Source of the DNA: Cryptomeria japonica
Taxonomy: Eukaryota > Streptophyta > Pinopsida > Cupressales > Cupressaceae
Assembly: GCF_030272615.1 (NCBI RefSeq)
Contig: NC_081409.1
Coordinates: 243,411,924-243,475,923, forward strand
Direction of reading: 5' to 3'
DNA: 64,000 nucleotides
A program made the translations under genes and the position numbers. Shown here piece after piece: positions 35,309-46,419 of the stretch. Numbering within the stretch: position 1 is the stretch's first letter; every line of letters begins with the position of its first letter. The notes below the pieces were generated by a model. It was given only the letters and a program-made list of their open reading frames with translations. It searched no databases and was not told the DNA's origin.

Positions 35309-36541
35309 CTAGAGTGGGGACATTAGAGTCCGCCCCCCTTGAAATTGCTTGTCCTCTAGCAATCTCAGTCCAGCCTGCTGTATCACCTGCTCATTCTCCC
35401 ATGTAGCATCTTCCTCCGACAGGTCTCTCCATCTGACCAAATACTCCTTCACTATCCTGTTTCTGAGTTTCCTCTTTCTGGTGTCCAGAATAGCCTCAGG
35501 TACTAACACGAGCTTCCCCTCCTCATCCAAAGGAGGTAAATCTGCAGAAAGTACTACACTCTGACCAATAGCTTTCTTAAGCCTAGACACATGAAATACA
35601 TTGTGTACTCGACTGCCCTTTGGAAGCTCAAGCTCATAGGCGACTTCGCCCACTCTGCGAATCACCCTGTAGGGACCATAAAATCTAGGCTTCAGCTTCT
35701 CTGCCCCGCTCCTCTTGAGAGATGACTGCCTATATGGCTGTAGCCTCAAGTATACCATATCCCCTACCTCGAAACTGCGCTCTACCCTGTGCTGATCAGC
35801 ATACAACTTTTGTTGATTCTGAGCTTGCTGTATGTTCTCCTTGAGCACTCTCAGGATATCCTGACTATCCTGCAATAAGTCTTTGGCTTTGGGCACCCTG
35901 CTGTCCCCCAAAACCAGATCCATGAAGCTTGGTGCTTCATAACCATAAAGTGCCATGAAGGGTGTCATCCTGATGGACATATGATATGTAGTGTTGTAAC
36001 AGTATTCTCCCATATGCAACCATCTAACCCAAGCCCTCTGCTGTGTAGTCACATAGTTCCTCAAATATCCCTCCACCCTTTTATTCACAATCTCCGTCTG
36101 CCCATCTGTTTGCGGATGATAACTAGTGCTGGGTGTAAGATCTGTGCCACACAACCTAAAAAACTCTTGCCAGAAAATACTCATAAATTTACTATCCCGA
36201 TCACTGACAATGAATCTAGGTAGCCCATGTAACCTGAATATCTCTCTGAAGAAAAGATCTGCCACCTGTGTTGTTGTGTAAGTGGACGGAATAGCAAAGA
36301 AGTGAGCGAACTTCGTTAAGCGGTCTACCACCACATAGATGCAATCCCTCCCTTGCACTCGTGGCAACCCAGTGATAAAGTCCATTGAAATACTTTCCCA
36401 TTTCCTATGTGGGATGGGCAAGGACTGTAGTAAATCCGCAGGGAACGTGTGCTCTCCCTTATTCTGCTGGCAAACTGCACACTCCCTGACATACCTCTGA
36501 ACATCATCCTTGAGCCCTCTCCATGAGAATCGCTCTTGGAT
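35309..36541 (-). pseudogene. Chromovirus integrase and chromodomain, after in-frame TAG
   Basis: Downstream part of the pol frame, 410 codons after the TAG at 36544-36542. It begins with the rest of the integrase zinc-binding domain (RYVRECAVCQQNK). The catalytic core follows with D (SMDFITGLP), D (IVSDRDSKF) and the E region (YHPQTDGQTE). Then come the GPYRV/FHVSRLK C-terminal domain and a chromodomain near its end (EAILDTRKRKLR, YLVRWRDLSEEDATWE). The final codons run through the PPT and 19 bp into the 3' LTR. An ORF with its own ATG opens at 36421. Integrase inserts the cDNA; the chromodomain is thought to steer insertion to marked chromatin. Confidence 0.94.
35328..35339 (-). other. Polypurine tract of chromovirus
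   Basis: Minus-strand AAGGGGGGCGGAC directly before the 3' LTR, inside the last coding codons of pol. Confidence 0.9.
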
Positions 36542-38881
36542 CTACCTATAGGTCTTGAAGACCCCCAGATGCCCAGCTGTAGGTGCATCATGAAATGCCC
36601 TAAGTATCGCTTCTCTCAACTGTGATGACGGAATCAAGTAAACTCTGTCCTGAAATCTGATCAATCCATCTATCACCTCATAGCGACCATCCTGCGTAGT
36701 ACCTGAAATCAAACCAGACGCCCAAGTATCCCCGACATACTCTGCTATAATCTTATCCCTCCAATCTCCTGTAATCTCTGCAAGAGGACAAATGTGAGGT
36801 CTTCTGGATAAGGCATCAGCTACTACATTCCTCTTCCCTTTGACAAACTCAATGTCAAAGTCATAAGCCTGTAATTTAGTGACCCACTTCTGCTGCCTGT
36901 CATTCAAGTCTCGCTGGCTCATGAAATACTTTATGCTATTGTGATCCGTCTTGATCACAAACTTCCCTCCAACCAAGTAGGATCGGAATTTGGCCAAGGC
37001 ATGCATGATGGCCAACATCTCACGATCATAAATAGAATAGCTCCTCTCCACACCTCGGAGCTTCCTACTCTCAAAAGCAATGGGGTGCTTCTCCTGCATC
37101 AATACTGCTCCAATCCCATCACCCGATGCATCACAATGAAGCTCAAAGGGCTTCGTGAAGTCTGGTAGAGCTAGAATTGGACACGAAGACATCACTTGCT
37201 TGAAATGCTCAAAACACCTTTGTGCTGCCTCTGTCCACATGAAGGCCCCCTTCTTAGTAAGATCTGTCAAGGGAGCAGCTGTCTGAGAAAACCCCTTAAC
37301 AAATCTCCTATAAAAACCACATAAGCCAAAGAACCCCTTAAGCTGAGTAAGGTTTGTAGGTGTGGGCCAATCAACAATAGCTTTAATCTTTTCAGGATCC
37401 ACCCGAACTCCCTTTGCACTGATAATATGACCAAGGTACAAAAGCTCTGTCATCCCGAACTCACACTTAGACTCCTTGGCATACAGGGACTCTCTCTCCA
37501 AAATAGATAGCACCTCCTCAAGATGCTGTAAATGCTCCCCCCATGTCTTGCTAAAGACCAAAATATCATCAAAGAAAATCAAAACGTATCTCCTCAATTG
37601 CCCCCTAAACACCTGGTTCATGCAACTCTGAAAAGTAGCAGGAGCATTGGTTAGCCCAAATAGCATAACCAGAAACTCAAAATGACCATAGTGACACCGA
37701 AAAGCTGTTTTCTCAATGTCCTCTGCCCTCATACTGATCTGATGATACCCTGATCTCAAATCTATCTTTGTGAAGACACATGCCCCATGTAGCTCATCTA
37801 TTAGCTCATCTATCCGCGGAATGGGGTACCTGTTCTTAATGGTTTTTTTGTTCAAGGCCCTGTAGTCAATGCACATGCGCATTGTTCCATCCTTCTTCTT
37901 AACCAAGACAACTGCGGAAGAAAAGGGGCTTTTGCTGGGCCTGATGTGCCCCATTTCCAACAACTCCTTAATTTCCTTCTCTATCTCATCCTTATGTTTC
38001 TTAGGATGACGATAGGGAGTGATCATCACTGGTTTGGCTCCCTCCTCGAGCTCAATAACATGCTCTGCACCCCTATCGGGAGGAACCCCATGAGGAATAT
38101 CACCAAATACCTTGGCATGCCTATCAAGTATCTCCTGTATATCTGGTGGATGACTCTTCACTCGAGGCTCCGGTGAAGCTGGCATAACTAAGCACTCTGT
38201 TGCCCACTCTATGTCATTATGTCGAAAAAGTCTCTCCATTCTCCTCAAAGACACTACCCTGCAACTCCCATCTGAAAGTCCCCTGAGCACAACAGTCCTA
38301 CCCTCATGCTGAAACCTCATCTCCAACTTCGCTAGATTGAAAGTGAACTCAACCAGCGATGCCATCCATGTCATACCGAGGATGACGTCGTAATCTCCCA
38401 TGTCCACAACATAGAAATCATCTTCCAACTCATAACCATCTCCAAATCTAATGTGAAGATCCGAAACCTTCTGAGTACATAATAGCTTTTGGCCTTTAGC
38501 CACCATGACTCTAAAACCATCATGCTCCTCTGTCTGTAAGCCTCTCCTGGCTACCAACTGTGTATCAATAAAGTTATGCGTAGCCCCAGTGTCAATGAGA
38601 GATATCACTTTCTGCCCCTGGATAGTACCCCTGACCTTAAATGTGATTGCCTTTTGGGCCCCTGTCAAGCGTGCCAACGATCTATCATCCTTAGGAATGC
38701 TGCTCTCCTCTATCATGTTACCCTCATTTGAATCGGAGTGCTGATCCTCCCCCTCTGACTCTGACTCCTCTGCTGAAAAATACTCCATTTGATTTGCCTT
38801 AGCCTTGAGAGGGCATTTATGAGATAAGTCCCAAGGCTCTCTACACTGGAAGCACAGTTTCTTCTTTCGAAGTTCATTCAA
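36542..38881 (-). pseudogene. Chromovirus protease-RT-RNase H
   Basis: 779 codons from an internal ATG, though the frame continues upstream to the TGA that ends gag. Near the N-terminus is a zinc knuckle ([14 protein letters not shown]); the retropepsin motif [13 protein letters not shown] is around residues 94-106. RT follows with [30 protein letters not shown] and the catalytic FFDDILVFS (where YxDD is usual). RNase H has [13 protein letters not shown] and TDHNSIKYF. The frame then enters the integrase HHCC start (APTAGHLG) and stops at TAG 36544-36542. Apart from that stop this section is intact. Confidence 0.96.
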
Positions 38882-39016
38882 GGTTTCACTGTCTAGTCCT
38901 TTTGATCCTTCTTTGGGTTTGTTATACTCTTTCTGAAATGGTTTTTTGTCTTTGTCCTTGCGGTAGGAAGAATCTGTTGAATGGTATTTTCCTTTGTATA
39001 CCGAAGGGGCTAAATC

Positions 39017-40210
39017 TCATGCCTTTTTAGTTGCTTCTGCTAAGGTGAGTGGATCATGTCCCTTCACCCAACCACGTAACGGATCAGCAAGCCCATCACA
39101 AAATAACACCACCAATCTCCTAGGAGAGATATCAGTAACAAGTACAGACAAACGCTGAAACTCGGCGATGTAAGCATCCACTGAACCTGACTGTTTTAAC
39201 TGTGCTAGCTCCTTGAAATGTAACTCGGGATCCCTAGTGTCAAATCTCTCAATCAATCTTTTTGTGAATTCCTCATAGGATGTAATCTGATTATGCCCCA
39301 GAGTCACCATGCCATGATGCCACCATTCATGCGCAACGCCGTCCAAATGCATAGCCGCATACTTGATAGCCTCCTCCTCAGGCATAGGATTAAGCTGTAA
39401 GCATGTATCTACCTTCTGCACCCAAGCTCGTGCAGTCATCTTCCCTGAAGCATCATAATAAGGCAAGGAAAGTTTTCCAACTTTCTTCCTCAGCTCAAAA
39501 TTCTGATTCCTCCCTCCTGCTCTAGGCATATGTCTCATCCTCAAGTCCATATAATCTCTGAGGGAAATATCTGCCTGAAACTTGGGTCCACTGGGCTCCC
39601 AGTCCCTCCTGATATGACCCTGTAACTCAGTAATCTGCGGTTCGTTCACTGGTTGAACCGGATCCCTAGGTGGAAAGGTGGGTAGAAGAGGTCTCGAGCT
39701 CGCTGTTCGAGCTGGGTGTGCAATGTGTCTAAAGTTATCCGCCTCAATCCCATTGTTGCCATGTCCATTATTACCATTAATGTTATTCTCAGGGCCATTG
39801 TTGTTGCCTCGGCCTCCATTATTATCATTGCCCCTATTGTTATCGTTTCCCCCATTGTTATTGTTTCCATTGTTGGCATCACCTGGATTAATATTAACGC
39901 CCATTTGTCTAGCCATAAGCTGCAACATCATGTCCATTCGCCTATTCTGCTCCTGCTGCATATGCTGCCCTTGCTCTAACGTACCCAGCAACTGTCTGAA
40001 CATTACCTCCCCCTGATCTGGAATGATATTCCTCTCATCTCGGTCACCCACACTGCTGTCCTGATCGAAGAATATTTCCTCTATGTCTGTATGACTGGAT
40101 TCTATGTCCACCTGCACGGATGAACTAGACTGCTCACTCTGACTATCCGGATTTCTATTTTGTCTGGCCTTGGTATTGCGAAAATTATAATGCCCCTGTC
40201 GCATGCTCAA
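39017..40210 (-). pseudogene. Chromovirus gag
   Basis: 397 codons from ATG 40210, 75 bases after the PBS. N-terminal Gln/Ser/Asp-rich region, an Asn/Gly low-complexity tract (about residues 110-155, NGNNNNGGNDNN), then a retrotransposon gag domain (KMTARAWVQKVDTCLQLNPM, AAMHLDGVAHEWW, FDTRDPELHFKELAQLKQSG). TGA at 39019-39017 ends it, but the same frame runs on 45 codons to the pol ATG, so gag and pol were once one ORF. Antisense ORFs over the Asn/Gly tract are shadows. Confidence 0.94.
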
Positions 40211-40284
40211 TCATACATTCTGGACCTATTTTATTTCTGCAATATGTTTTGGTGAAAGTTTCCCACAAGATGGCAGAATCTTCT

Positions 40285-40296
40285 GCTCTGATACCA
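40285..40296 (-). other. Primer-binding site, initiator-Met tRNA type
   Basis: On the minus strand TGGTATCAGAGC lies one base after the 5' LTR end, the classic plant tRNA-iMet complementary PBS. Confidence 0.95.
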
Positions 40297-40297
40297 C

Positions 40298-41429
40298 TGT
40301 AATGGACACCCTAGAATGCCCAAAAACTAACCCCACTGCTGATAGGAATTTAGTCAAACAGTTTGCAGCCAACTCCTTATTCCTCCGTTTAATGTTTCAA
40401 TGTTTTTTTGTTTTTAAGTCTTTGCACAGGTATGAAACCACATAACATGAACTAAAAAGAATTTACAATAATAGGCAAGCTGGAAATTGAACTACTGCTG
40501 TTATAATATTATTTCCAGAATTAACAAAATCAAATACATAGCAGGTTATTTTCAACTCACTAAATACTTCAGCATTTTGACATAATGTTCCAACCAAAGT
40601 TTCTAATTCTGCTGCTACTGTAACATGAATAGTGCTGCATGAATAGTGCCAAGTGAATAGTGCCGCGTGAATAGTACCCGCGTGAATAGTGTCGCGGCCT
40701 GTAGCTGGAAATGCAACCAAATAATGCTGCTGTTTGTAGCTGGAAAAAACACCCAATCTGCCTGTAAATGAAGCTGATAGCAAAGGATTCCAAAGGCCAA
40801 ACCCCAAAGGAATGACGTCTAGAATGTCACAAGAGAGGATAGACGTCCTCTAATGCCAAGAACGGATCTACAACTCACACACCAAATTCTTCTCATATTC
40901 CACATGCCCAATGAAGCCACAAAAGCTCCCTTTTATTCTTTCTTCAAGGGGCGACCCAACTCACTCAAGCAATGTGGGATAAAACATGTTCAATATAAAA
41001 CATATTAAAATATTCACTTATGTCTCCCTTGGTTGCCCCTTTGATTTACACATATCTCCATAAAATAAATATTAAAGTAACACTTTAATATTTTACAATT
41101 AAATTAAATGTTACTTTAATAAAAATTCAGGCATTAAAATATATTAGCAATCGGACTCCGAATAGCGTGAGTGATAGCTCGTTGGAAAGCTCTCGCCAAG
41201 GAGTATCAAATCCAATCACCAAAACTAGCCCCCGTTGTGTCCTGCTGACTTACTAAAAATAGTAAGTATGCCTGAAACTAAGTAAATCAACTTCGTTTTG
41301 GCCCAAACTGGAAATGACTGGGCCAAAACACTCCAGGATCCCTTTAAACCCTTCGTTAGCCCTCGGGACCATGTAGAGCTAGGCTAACGCACATATACTT
41401 GGTCAATCTGCTAGAGTGGGGACATTACA
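40298..41429 (-). repeat. 5' LTR of chromovirus (1132 bp)
   Basis: Minus-strand TGTAATGTCCCCAC...GGTGTCCATTACA with intact TG...CA ends. Near-identical to 34138-35327. It includes the inverted-repeat motif at 41250-41265. Confidence 0.96.
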
Positions 41430-41434
41430 TGTAG

Positions 41435-41850
41435 ATGCCATTCTAGTTCCTATGGCAAGAAATAAAATAAACATATTCAAAAACAAAAACTAAATAATGA
41501 AAAAAAATTCAAGTTTCATGTTTGAAAATTTGTGAAACAAAAAAAGTTGGAAAAAAATGTTTAAAAACCTACCTCTTGCAGCCAATGGAAGCTTGAAAAT
41601 GTATGGAAATGATGCTGCAACACTTGTTGAAGCTTCTAAAATCAGTCTTCAACTCCTCGTCTTTGATCTTGGAAGCCAAATTTTCTTCAAACTTTCTTCG
41701 ACCTGCTCTCATAAAAAATTTGTTTGCAACACAAATGAGGTGAAATGTGTCAATAAAGTGTTTTAGAAGTGTTTTTTAGGTTATGATTTTCACTTTTTAA
41801 AAGGCGGAACTGAAAAAAAATTAAAATTTGGTTTGTTTTTTAGCTTTATG
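41435..41850 (-). other. hAT 5' flank: transposase start and upstream region
   Basis: The transposase ATG is at 41441-41439, separated from codon 3 onward by the chromovirus. A CATAG acceptor-like sequence just upstream (about 41457) suggests a 5' UTR intron. The antisense 69-codon ORF at 41557 has no support. Likely the hAT promoter region. Confidence 0.5.
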
Positions 41851-42053
41851 GGCCGCCCAGCCGCCGGGTTTCGCCGGGGTCCGCCCGGGTTCGACTGGGT
41901 TCGACCCCGGGTTCGACTGGGTTCGACCCGGGTCGAACCCGCCCTAGGTTTTTCGAACCCTGGTCGAACCCAGGTCGAACCGGACCCGTACAACGGACCC
42001 GGTCGAACCCGGACCCGTACCAGGGCGTCCCAGGGGCGAACCCGGTAACTTAG
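41850..42053. repeat. hAT right end: CGAACCC subterminal repeats and TIR
   Basis: About a dozen copies of GGGTTCGAC/GTCGAACCC-type units in 200 GC-rich bases, ending GAACCCGGTAACTTAG. Antisense and sense ORFs here (RV/RT-rich) are translations of the repeat. Confidence 0.88.
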
Positions 42054-43000
42054 TTTAAAATCATGAAATTGCCCAGAGGGCCAAATTTCGGACCCTAAGG
42101 GCAAAAATAAAAAAGTTGTTGAAATTGGCAAAAAACAGGAAACATCCGAAGTTCGCAGTTTCCTTGTGCGTGCCGAAAATTGCTAAAAAGGGAGAGTAGT
42201 GTTAGGATTTTAAAATTTGTAGGAACTCTTCAAACCTCCAAAATCGCGCTATAAGAAGTTTTCAAAACGCCATAAACCCATTCAAAACACCCAAGACTCC
42301 AAAGGTAAAATCACGCAGAAGTAAATCAACCAAGGATCAGATTTCGCATTCGAAGAGAAAGGAGAAGCATTTTCCAGATACATCTCACAAAGAGCTTCTC
42401 AAGCCAGACGTTGTAATTAAATTTAATGTTTGTTAAATTAAATTATTTAATTTTTCAAATTGATTTAATGAAATGAAATTGATCGTTCGCAGGTCGCAGG
42501 ACGTCATTGGAGAACCATGAGAAGGCCTCAAACGCAAATCGAAGAAGGATCACAATCAAGGCCAGGTGCTGAAGACTAGAAAAGAAAAGATGCAAGAGTG
42601 CGAAAGCAACCAAACATTGGGAATCGTACCGCTGAACAAAGATGAAGTCCACCACCGGAACCAAAGACCAAAGAATACTTTGAATGCTGCAAGTTTATGC
42701 CTTCTCGAGAAAAAGCACATAGCTGGATTTAAGTCCAGAAATTCAGTTTTAAAACCGAAAAGGCTTTATTGTAAATTGCCTATGGGTCCCGTGCAAGATA
42801 TTTTTGTGGATAACTATTCCCAACCACCAAGAAGATTGGATAGACCTGAATTAAAGCCAAATGGTGGCAGGTAGTTGAGATAGTTGCTGGTTGGATAACT
42901 GAGAATTAATTCGGCATGGGTTAAAGCTGTCAGCTTCTAGAAGGCAGATCAGGACCCTTGGATGCAGTCCATCCTGGCCTCTGATTCAAAATTGTAAAAC

Positions 43001-43009
43001 TATAAAAGG
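43001..43009 (+). promoter_or_regulatory. Putative LTR-A TATA box (copy 3)
   Basis: TATAAAAGG, aligned with copy 1 (20402) and copy 2 (27520), followed by CAGAGGCC and AGGGTTAGATAG. Confidence 0.5.
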
Positions 43010-43821
43010 CAGAGGCCTTTCTTTTGTAAAGGGTTAGATAGTTGAAGACTTTTGTCAGATAGTTAGATAGTTAGATTTTAGAGTTAGAATAGGTTAGATC
43101 TTAGCAGTAGCATAGAGATGCTGTAGAAATTGTTGTAATAGGCAGATGAAATCAATATATAGACATTGATTTGGTGTTAATTGTCTTGTTTTCATCTTGT
43201 TTGCATGGTTTCTTTCAGTATTTTAGATAGATCTTTTTGTTTTGGGTGTGCAGGTATTTGATAGATTCAGGCTCATACCACTGAGGATATATTGATAGTG
43301 TGTCTTTTTGTGTGGTTAACCTGAGCCTTCGATTGTGCTTAGTTCAATTGCAGATGTCTGTCTGAGCTGCGCCAGAATTGGGTGCTTAGTTGTGCGTCTC
43401 CAGTTTGAAAATCTTCCAAGTCCCTTTGAAGATTGCACCGTTCCTACAAGGTTGTGAGCTATTTTGGCCAAGCGGGAATTGGTTATGTTGAATCCGTCTA
43501 CCCGCATACCCGTGTTGTTAGTTTTAGATCTCCTAACCCTTTCCTTTTGCTCTTTATTGCGTAATTCGAGAATCACAGCAGACTAGCTTGTTACAAATCG
43601 TAAGTCCCCTTGTGTTTCCAGCAAAACACATTAACCACTGAGTAATCTTGCAGTCAAGACCTGACAAAAGAAACCTTGAGGTTGTCCCCTTTGATCAAAC
43701 CAAAAACAGCATTAGGGACTTCCTTATCTCAAGAGAGGATAGGATACTCAGCTGGTTATTCTATTTTGCGTTGGCCGTATGGAGTTTGCAGCAATGCGAT
43801 TTCAGACATGTCAACAAGATG

Positions 43822-44095
43822 GTTAGCTCCATTGCTTGCAATTCCTTGAACACTTGAAGGCCTTCAACTTAGTAGCACCTTGAGTCCTCTCTCATGCATT
43901 TGAAGTGTGCTTGATGATGATGAAACTTGAAGAGGTCGCCCTTGTCCTGGCCTAATCTTCCTCCATCTTGATTTTGTTGATCTGCAAAACAAACAAAAAT
44001 GGTGTCAAGCACTTATGATATATTCATCCTAACATGGTATTTCTCACTTAAAACCATCAACAAGAAGGCATTAAGATCAATTTCTCTTTAGACCC
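43822..44095. other. LTR-C middle, non-coding
   Basis: Continuation of LTR-C copy 1 after the LTR-A insertion. Nothing else seen. Confidence 0.5.
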
Positions 44096-45790
44096 TCTAG
44101 ATGGACAGGCCCTATAATGAAATTCGCTCTGGACCCTCTCTAGGGACAGGACCTATAATGATATTTTCGTCTGGACCCTCTCCAGGGACAGGTCTTATAA
44201 TGAGATTTTCGCTCAGGACCCTCTCCAAGGACAAAACCTATAATGAGATTTTCGCTCTAGACCCTTTGGAAGGACCAGGAGCGAAAATTGAAAAAGTTGC
44301 TCAATTTACCTCACATAGATTTCATTTTCAACCTTACCTTACCAAGATCAAATCATTTGCCTCCAAAATTGCTTAGGAATAGGTTTCGCTCAAGGGCTTA
44401 GGCAAAACAGTAGACCTTCTAGGAATTTCGCTCTGTACCCTCTGGAAGGGTCAGGAGCGAATTGACATTTTGCTTGATTTTCCTTCATAAAACTTCATTT
44501 CTCATCCCCTTCTCATCAAAAACAAGTCTTTTGCCCTTGAAAATGCTTAGGAATAGGTTAGTTCAAGGCTTAGGCAAGGTACAAGACTTCCTAAAGAAAT
44601 TCACTCTAGACCCTTTGGAAGGGTCAGGAGCTTAAGTGAATTTCGCTCTGGACCCTCTTGAACGGTCAGGAGCTTAGGTGAATTTCGCTCTGGACCCTCT
44701 GGAACGGTCAGGAGCAAAATTTGTCTTTTAGCCTCAAATTCATCATCTCTTTGCCTCAAATCACTTCTCAAGGCAAGTATACATCAATCTTTTCTCAACC
44801 ATGCCTTAGGAACCAAGATTTCGACCCCAAACAAGGAGCAAATAGAGTTTTTAGGAAATTTCACTCTGGACCCTTTGGAAGGGTCTCTTTTGACACCATT
44901 CATCTTCCATTCATCATCACTTTGCCTTGAACTTAACTGATCAAACCTCCTCCTATCGTGATCAAGTCAATTCGCCATTAGTTTAGCTTAAAACAAGGTT
45001 CTTTTAGTGCATTAGGCAAAATAGACTCTTTCTAGGAATTTCGCTCTAAACCCTCTGGAAGGGTCAGGAGCGAAATTGGCATTTTAGGCTGAATTCTCAT
45101 TCAATTTACCTTGGACTTGTCTTTTCCACCCCTACCTTATCATACTCAAGCCAACTTGCTCTCAAAGTGATGTCCACTCAATGCTTTTGGTGAGGAATTA
45201 AGTCTTTTGGAGGATTTCGCTCTGGAAGGGCCAAGAGCGAAATTGGCATTTTTATGCTCAATTCACATCCCTTTTCACTTGGCTTTATCTTAAACTTGAT
45301 TTTTTAATCCTTTCCTTGCCATGCATGACCACCATTCAATGCTTCTAGTGAGGAATTAAGTCATTTGGGGAATTTCGCTCTGGACCCTTTGGAAGGGTCA
45401 GGAGCGAAATTGGCAATTATGCTCGAATCCCTTACTTTTCATCACTTCACTTTGTTGCAAATCACTTCAAAGGTATGCATGAATCAACCTTGCCTCAATT
45501 ACGCCAAGGATTTTGACCCAAACAAGGAGATCAAAGGAAATTCACTCTGGACCCTTTGGAAGGATCAGTAGTGAAGTTGGCCATCTTGGTCAAATTCCTA
45601 ACATTTTCATCATCCAATCTTTTTTGAATACACTCACAAGGCATAAATAGGTCATTCCTCATTCAGTCAAGGCGTGGAATCAAGGATTTTAACCCTTGTT
45701 AGAAGCAGGAGAGGTTTTTAGAGAAATTCGCTTTGGACCCTTTGGAAAGGTCAGGAGCGAATTCTGCAATAATGCTCAAATTCTTGACCT
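44096..45790. repeat. Array of ~14 GCTC...GAGC hairpins in LTR-C
   Basis: A hairpin unit recurs about fourteen times. In the best form, left arm AATTTCGCTC, then TGGACCCTT, loop TGG, AAGGGTCA and right arm GGAGCGAAATT; the arms pair almost perfectly for about 18 bp. Early units are packed at 40-45 bp; later ones (45040, 45215, 45370, 45540, 45725) are spaced about 155-185 bp. Loops and outer arms vary, but paired positions often change together or stay paired. Confidence 0.85.
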
Positions 45791-46414
45791 TTTCTCCAAA
45801 TTTCCAAGTCTAAGTTTGATCAAAGGCATCCAAAAGGTTAATTCAAGCTAATTTCCTCCCAATCCACGCCTTAAAGTTAAGGTTTTGAATTTTGCATTTG
45901 TGCTCAAATTCTTATTCAACTCTCAAGTTTTCAAGTCTAGGCTTCGTCGTTAGGCATTTTCCAAGGATAAATAGGTCAGTTTCACATGGATCAATGCCTA
46001 GAAGTAAAAGAACTTCATCATTCATCAACTGGACCAACCTCAAAGCCTCAAAGGGAAGAATCCTTGAGAACACCTGCTCACATACCTCCATTCACTTCCT
46101 TAACTCAATGACATAGCCCTCAAAAGGCAAGATTCCTAGCATGATACAAAGACTTCCTCAAACTCAATCAAGACTCAACCCTAGAAGCAAGACCCAGGCC
46201 TAACTAAGAGGAAACTTTCAACAGAGACCCTGACCTGGATCACCTACTGACCCATTTGAGCCTAAGTAGACCATCCTATCCTAATGAGCTCACTGGCAAC
46301 TCTCCAATGCAAATATTAATAGCCAAGAACCTAAAAGACCAAGAAAACTAACCCTAGAAAGAAAAAAGTAGGGGCCTCATTTGCAATGGGGCGATGTGTG
46401 AATATGTCACAATA
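45791..46414. other. LTR-C distal part, non-coding
   Basis: CT/CA-rich sequence to the LTR-C end. GGGGCCTCATTTGCAATGGGG at about 46370 matches the copy-2 end at 61741. Confidence 0.6.
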
Positions 46415-46419
46415 GGACG

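Larger units (their letters stand above)
34138..35327 (-). repeat. 3' LTR of chromovirus (1190 bp)
   Basis: On the minus strand it starts TCTAATGTCCCCAC: the expected TG has become TC, one mutation from the 5' copy. It ends GGTGTCCATTACA. At 34470-34596 it carries extra GTGAATAGT(A/G) repeat units, which explain its 58-bp excess over the other LTR. Confidence 0.95.
34138..41429 (-). mobile_element. Ty3/gypsy chromovirus, complete with TSD TGTAG
   Basis: 7292 bp on the minus strand: 5' LTR 41429-40298, PBS 40296-40285, gag-pol 40210-35309, PPT 35339-35328, 3' LTR 35327-34138. Perfect TSD TGTAG (34133-34137, 41430-41434). The LTRs differ at roughly 15 single bases by eye plus a 58-bp tandem expansion, so it is a fairly recent insertion. 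Chromodomain, domain order (PR-RT-RH-INT) and the iMet-type PBS place it among plant chromoviruses; I do not assign a clade. Confidence 0.97.
31324..42053 (-). mobile_element. hAT transposon (autonomous type) carrying a chromovirus
   Basis: Perfect 8-bp TSD TTTAAAAT (31316-31323 and 42054-42061). TIRs CTAAGTTGCCGG (left) and CTAAGTTACCGG (right, reverse complement), followed on both sides by repeats of GGTTCGGG/CGAACC. Without the nested chromovirus (34138-41429) and its extra TSD copy the element is about 3.4 kb, a normal autonomous hAT size. It encodes one transposase on the minus strand. It inserted in the repeat array of LTR-A copy 3. Confidence 0.95.
29995..43816 (+). repeat. Solo LTR-A copy 3, split by hAT
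   Basis: 29995-31323 plus 42062-43816, about 3.08 kb own sequence, TGTTGTGCG...CATGTCAACA. TSD GGATG (29990-29994)/AGATG (43817-43821), 4 of 5. The start has GTGCGAATCGCAC and GACAGGGACCCCC (30028-30040). Next come a 35-bp tandem (30122-30255), the shared module and hairpin, the GGTCCGAAA array, then past the hAT TTTAATTT blocks, TATA box 43001, and the conserved 3' blocks. Confidence 0.88.
28586..46414 (+). repeat. Solo LTR-C copy 1, split by nested LTR-A
   Basis: Left part 28586-29994 matches 58093-59400; right part 43817-46414 ends GCGATGTGTGAATATGTCACAATA, the counterpart of ...CGCCACAACA at 61785. TSD GGATG/GGACG (4 of 5). Own length is about 4.0 kb, against 3.7 kb for copy 2. Shared landmarks: ATGTGTTTTT(C/T)AT, ATAAAATACC, CTCCAAGGTTC, ACGTGTGGATAAGCTC, TTTACAATT(T/C), TATATAGAGAGCTC. 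The right part carries the GCTC hairpin array. Confidence 0.85.

Noticed and set aside
39646-40016. Antisense ORFs over the chromovirus gag (leucine/proline-rich and isoleucine-rich)
   Set aside because: They are opposite-strand and frame-shifted readings of the Asn/Gly low-complexity tract of gag.
41790-42131. Arg/Pro-rich ORFs on both strands
   Set aside because: Translations of the GGTTCGAC subterminal repeats of the hAT; no codon bias or domain.
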